DNA of 64,000 nucleotides from an uncultured Acidimicrobiaceae bacterium (lineage in GTDB: Bacteria > Actinomycetota > Acidimicrobiia > Acidimicrobiales > Ilumatobacteraceae). The translations under genes were made by a program, and so were the position numbers. Positions 60,559 through 64,000 of the stretch are shown piece after piece (position 1 is the stretch's first letter; each line of letters opens with the position of its first letter). The DNA is taken from NCBI GenBank assembly GCA_903919455.1, contig CAIXIJ010000072.1:1-64000 (forward strand). The letters are read 5' to 3'. The notes below the pieces were generated by a model that saw nothing but the letters and a program-made list of their open reading frames with translations, was not told the origin of the DNA and did not search any database.

Positions 60559-61866
60559 ATGGCTTCGCAGGACGAACACCCCAATCCCATCTTCCCAGTG
60601 TTCCTGACGGTCTTCATCGACCTCGTCGGGTTCAGCATCCTTATTCCGGTGTTTCCGCTGCTCATTAGCCCCGGATCGCCGTTCAAGGTCACGCCCGATA
60701 GCTGGTCGTTCAAGGAAGGACTCATCATGTTGGGCTTCCTTCAGGCCGTGTACCCGTTGTGTACGTTCGTGGCCGCCCCGATCCTGGGTCAGTTGAGCGA
60801 TCGGTTCGGTCGACGTCCCGTGCTGGCGTTCTCCATTGCGGGTACAGCCATCGGCTATGCCATCTTCGCCATCGGCATCAGTGCCCTGTCGATTCCGCTC
60901 CTGTTCATAGGTCGAGCGATCGATGGATTGACCGGTGGCAACATCGCCGTGGCGCAGGCTGCCGTCGGCGACATCAGCAACGACTCCAACCGCCAGAAGA
61001 ACTTCGGTCTCATTGGCGCAGCGTTCGGCCTTGGCTTCGTCATCGGGCCGTACCTCGGCGGCAAGCTGAGCCAGCCCAACGTGAGTTTCTACGGCCTGTT
61101 CGACACGCCGTCGTGGTTCTCGGCCACGACGCCGTTCTGGTTCGCCTTCGGGCTGTGCCTGTTCAACGTGGCCCTCATCCTCACCCGGTTGCCCGAGACC
61201 ATCGCCCACAAGGACACCACCAAGCGCATCGCGTTCGGCGACTCGGTGCGCAACGTGGTGCAGGGCTTCTCATCAGAGCGTCTGCGTGTGCTGCTGACCT
61301 CGTCGTTCTTCTTCAACGCCGGCTTCACGTTCTTCACCACGTTCTTCGGTGTCTACCTGTTCAACAAGTTCGACTTCACGCAGAGCAACACGGGCGATTA
61401 CTTCGCTGTCGTCGGCGTGTTCATCGCGATCTCGCAGGCACTCCTGGTGCCGCGGGTTGCTCGCCGCCTTCGCGATTACCAGGTACTGCGGTTCGCCTAC
61501 TTCGGTCTGGCGTTCGCGATGAGCGGCTACTTCATGGCCAATGCCAAGTGGCAATTGTGGGCCATCATCCCGGTCTTCACCGCCTTCAACGGCATGGTGA
61601 TGGCGAACTCCACCAGCCTCATCTCGCGTTCCGCCGAGCCTGGCAAGCAGGGACAGGCCATGGGCATCTCCAGCAGCGTGATGAACCTCGCACAGGTACC
61701 AGCGAGCATTCTGGTGGGCTTCATCACCGGTTCGGTGAGCTCCAATACGCCGCTCGTCGTGAGCACCATCTGCATCGCCACTGCTGGCATCGTCTTCGTC
61801 GCGGCGTTCAAACCCACGTACGTGCACGACCCTGTCGCCGGCGAAGCGCCCGCGGCGGTGCACTGA
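60559..61866 (+). CDS. MFS transporter, TetA-like
   Basis: 435 residues, 12 predicted membrane segments. Motif A in the loop after the second segment: GQLSDRFGRRPVLAFSIAG; FIGRAIDGLTGGNIAVAQA and GAAFGLGFVIGPYLGG match the drug:H+ antiporter group of tetracycline-resistance-type carriers. A longer loop between segments 1 and 2 (PGSPFKVTPDSWSFKEG) faces outside. Substrate cannot be deduced; no resistance gene cluster is nearby. Convergent with the next gene. Confidence 0.88.
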   Translation: MASQDEHPNPIFPVFLTVFIDLVGFSILIPVFPLLISPGSPFKVTPDSWSFKEGLIMLGFLQAVYPLCTFVAAPILGQLSDRFGRRPVLAFSIAGTAIGYAIFAIGISALSIPLLFIGRAIDGLTGGNIAVAQAAVGDISNDSNRQKNFGLIGAAFGLGFVIGPYLGGKLSQPNVSFYGLFDTPSWFSATTPFWFAFGLCLFNVALILTRLPETIAHKDTTKRIAFGDSVRNVVQGFSSERLRVLLTSSFFFNAGFTFFTTFFGVYLFNKFDFTQSNTGDYFAVVGVFIAISQALLVPRVARRLRDYQVLRFAYFGLAFAMSGYFMANAKWQLWAIIPVFTAFNGMVMANSTSLISRSAEPGKQGQAMGISSSVMNLAQVPASILVGFITGSVSSNTPLVVSTICIATAGIVFVAAFKPTYVHDPVAGEAPAAVH

Positions 61867-61877
61867 GCAGTAGCGAG

Positions 61878-64000
61878 CTACAGGTGCTGGTTGCGTTCCA
61901 GCCAGCGCAGGGAAAAGAAGCCCCATGTCGGTGGGAGGTAGAACGTCGACGCTCGGTAGCAGAGCACTGCGGCAAAAGCGGGGCCGTCGGGCATTCCGGA
62001 TCGGATGAGGCCGTAGGTGAGCAGAGCCTCGGCCACGCCCACCCCACCGGGGATGGGCAGCAGGCCTGCCAGCAGCGACACGGACAGGTGGATGAGTAGC
62101 AGATCGGCGAACGGCACGGTGGTGCCGAGAGCCCTGGCGAACACGCCGAGGGCCAGTGTGAAGCACAACTCCGTGCCGAGGTTGCCGCCCAGCAGGAGAG
62201 CTAGGCGGCGCGGCGAGCGGAACCCACGGAGCACGGTGAGCGCTTCGGTGCCGAGACGCTTCGTCCAGTCGATCAGCGCTCGTCGCAGCTTGCGGGCGGC
62301 AGCCAGCACCAGCACCACGATGGCGATGAGCGCCAGCGCCAACCACAGCAGGCGCTTGGCAGCATTGCTGGCGCCACTGAGTTCCAGGTCCAGTGTGGCC
62401 GGCGTGAACATCAGCAGGCTGGTGATGCCGATGACCTCGATGAAGAACGTGGTCATTACATCGACGAAGCCTGCAGTGAGCGCGGCGCCCGACGGCACGC
62501 CCCGACGTTGGAAGAACCGCACGCTCACTGCCACACGCGCTGCATAGGAGGGAATCGCGACCTGGATGTACGCCATCGAGAGTTGCAGCGCGTACACGGG
62601 GCCGAACGGCAGGGGAGCGGGTGATGCGCCGATGGTGCTGATGGCCTGCGTGACGCGGGTGGCGTTGGCGAGCAGGAATCCGACGATCACCAGCCACCAG
62701 GTGGCATGGATGAGTTCGTCGAGCACGCCTTCGAAGTCGAGGCCGGCGATGGCGGTGGAGAGGGCGAAGATGGCCAGTGCCGGTAGCGCGATCCGCAGCA
62801 CGGTGCCGATGGTGACGCGCCGCAATTGCAGTACGGCGGGCTCTTCCACTCCTGCCGCTGCGGCAGCGGCGCTGCGCAGCGCGTCGAGATCCAGGTGGTC
62901 GTCCTTCACCTGCTGACGCTGCCGTGCGGTAAGTGCAGGGCGCTGCAGATAGGGCAACACCTCGGCCAACTCCTCGGCTCCCAGCGCACTCTCGGCGGAG
63001 GCGACGGCAGCATCGATGCCGTCGAGTCGGCTGAGCGTGACGAGTGCCTGTGCCCGGTCCTGGCGCTGCCGGCCGGTGCTGGCCCCAACGGCAGCACCAC
63101 CGAAGTCGACCAGGCCCACCTCGTCGCCGTCGAGCAGCAGGGTGGTCTCATCGACCGTGCCGTGCGCGATGCCGCTGTTGTGCAGTCGGGACAACATCGC
63201 CCACACATGGGGTGCCAACCACGGCCGAGGCGTGCTCGGTGCGGCATGGAGCAGAAGTTCGCCTCGTCTGCGGAGCACCAGCACGGCATCGTCGTCAGCA
63301 GTGGCGCCGGCAGTGACCACCGGTTCGGTGGGGATGCCGGACTGTGAGGCGAGTAGCGTGACGAACGCTTCGTGCTCGACCTGCTGCAATCGTCCGAGGC
63401 GCAGCGGCGCGCCGGGCTCGCGGTACCAGAGGCTGCGCCACAGCGTGGATGCGAGCGCAGAATCGTGAGCATCGCGTCCGTAGACCTTGACGACGAGTGG
63501 GCCGCCGTGCTTGTCGATGCCGGACACTTCGAACAGGCCTGCCGGTTGACGATCCGCCGGACTGAGTGATCGAGCCACCACGCCAACTTGCTCGAGTGTC
63601 CGACGCACGTCGTCGATTGCGGGCCTGCCCGCGCACGAGCCAAAGAGCAGATGGGTGGCGGCTGCCGCGGCCGTGCCAAGCAAGACCCCTGCCACTCCGC
63701 CGAGCAGCGGTACGGTCGACAGGACCGTCACGCCGAGGCAGCCGAGGGCGACCAGCCACCGACCGACGCGGCGAACAGGCCGGGTGAGATGCGGGGCCAT
63801 CGTGACCAGTACGGCGGTCGATAGCGCAACCCTCTGTGAGGGGTGGTGCGCAGTCCAACCCACGGCCCAGGTGAGTGCTGCAGCGACCACCGAGTCGCGC
63901 ACCACATCGAGTCGCCGCTTCCATGCAGCAGCCACCAACAGCACAATGGCGGCGAGCACTAGCAGGTCGGCGCAGATCTGCCAGGCGGTGGTGAGGAACG
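61878..64000 (-). CDS. Kinase-like plus flippase-like (LPG_synthase_TM) membrane protein, 5' end outside window
   Basis: Open to base 64000 without a stop, so the N-terminus lies beyond the window; the first in-window start is GTG 63959 (693 residues). The first part has several hydrophobic segments. A kinase-like domain follows (about 150-330: PLVVKVYGRDAHD, HNSGIAHGTVDETTLLLDGDEVGLVDFGGA), then an eight-segment C-terminal domain of the MprF/AglD flippase-like group (SMAYIQVAIPSYAARVAVSVRFFQRRGV, LLPIPGGVGVAEALLTYGL). In the kinase part, HGTVDETTLLL replaces the usual HxDxxxxN, so catalytic activity is doubtful. Probably moves or modifies a lipid-linked compound. Confidence 0.8.
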   Translation of the reverse strand, partial: FLTTAWQICADLLVLAAIVLLVAAAWKRRLDVVRDSVVAAALTWAVGWTAHHPSQRVALSTAVLVTMAPHLTRPVRRVGRWLVALGCLGVTVLSTVPLLGGVAGVLLGTAAAAATHLLFGSCAGRPAIDDVRRTLEQVGVVARSLSPADRQPAGLFEVSGIDKHGGPLVVKVYGRDAHDSALASTLWRSLWYREPGAPLRLGRLQQVEHEAFVTLLASQSGIPTEPVVTAGATADDDAVLVLRRRGELLLHAAPSTPRPWLAPHVWAMLSRLHNSGIAHGTVDETTLLLDGDEVGLVDFGGAAVGASTGRQRQDRAQALVTLSRLDGIDAAVASAESALGAEELAEVLPYLQRPALTARQRQQVKDDHLDLDALRSAAAAAAGVEEPAVLQLRRVTIGTVLRIALPALAIFALSTAIAGLDFEGVLDELIHATWWLVIVGFLLANATRVTQAISTIGASPAPLPFGPVYALQLSMAYIQVAIPSYAARVAVSVRFFQRRGVPSGAALTAGFVDVMTTFFIEVIGITSLLMFTPATLDLELSGASNAAKRLLWLALALIAIVVLVLAAARKLRRALIDWTKRLGTEALTVLRGFRSPRRLALLLGGNLGTELCFTLALGVFARALGTTVPFADLLLIHLSVSLLAGLLPIPGGVGVAEALLTYGLIRSGMPDGPAFAAVLCYRASTFYLPPTWGFFSLRWLERNQHL

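Overview
The window is a high-G+C chromosomal segment packed with genes and reads as Actinomycetota, most likely class Acidimicrobiia (Ilumatobacter-like). The reasons are: DUF3499, phosphomannomutase, Trm112-like and ahcY genes lying close together, as in actinobacteria; F420-type genes (cofE, a PPOX/FDOR protein, a luciferase-like oxidoreductase); an HNH/DUF222-type gene; and a secreted protein with VLDTR-type repeats. The taxonomic call is inference. I see no rRNA, tRNA, CRISPR array, insertion sequence or prophage. No gene-free stretch exceeds 300 bases.

Layout. 1-12.4 kb: cell-envelope block (two very large polytopic membrane proteins, a DUF5719-like protein, thioredoxin, FtsH, DUF3499, CPBP protease, phosphomannomutase, Trm112-like, VLDTR-repeat protein). 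12.4-21.4 kb: housekeeping (ahcY with an unusually long leader, YczE-like, ComF, HAD, secA, prfB, ftsEX). 21.4-26.8 kb: enoyl-CoA hydratase, truncated globin, TrmH-type methyltransferase with menB, alpha/beta hydrolase with cofE. 26.7-31.5 kb: a four-gene minus-strand operon (class III aminotransferase, Lrp regulator, pseudouridine-5'-phosphate glycosidase, lipoprotein with phosphodiesterase and esterase domains), every junction a 4-base overlap, behind a perfect inverted repeat. 31.5-38.3 kb: lipoprotein, hydrolase/hydratase pair, HNH protein, PPOX protein, luciferase-like oxidoreductase with XRE-cupin regulator, MFS. 38.3-49.9 kb: sigma factor with a membrane partner, HyuA-like protein, DEAD helicase, a 990-residue kinase/M23/aminotransferase fusion, a KAS III-like enzyme, a dimethylglycine-dehydrogenase-like enzyme. 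49.9-56.1 kb: a catabolic-looking operon (acyl-CoA synthetase, DUF1537 kinase, PdxA-like dehydrogenase, SRPBCC, sulfatase). 56-64 kb: zinc-finger membrane anti-sigma candidate divergent from an ECF sigma factor, two small membrane proteins, a lipoprotein joining a substrate-binding domain, two peptidoglycan-binding domains and a fasciclin domain, an ion channel, an MFS exporter and a kinase-like/flippase-like protein cut by the window edge.

A recurrent signal runs through the window: a TANNNT hexamer, usually TAGNNT or TACNNT, ending 6-10 bases before a start codon. This suggests many leaderless or nearly leaderless transcripts. It helped choose several starts (ftsH, the SCO6745-like gene, the HNH gene), supports a 29-codon gene at 57296-57385, and makes the roughly 80-base leader of ahcY stand out as a possible riboregulator. 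In three places the TAG stop codon of one gene is also the first half of the next gene's -10 hexamer.
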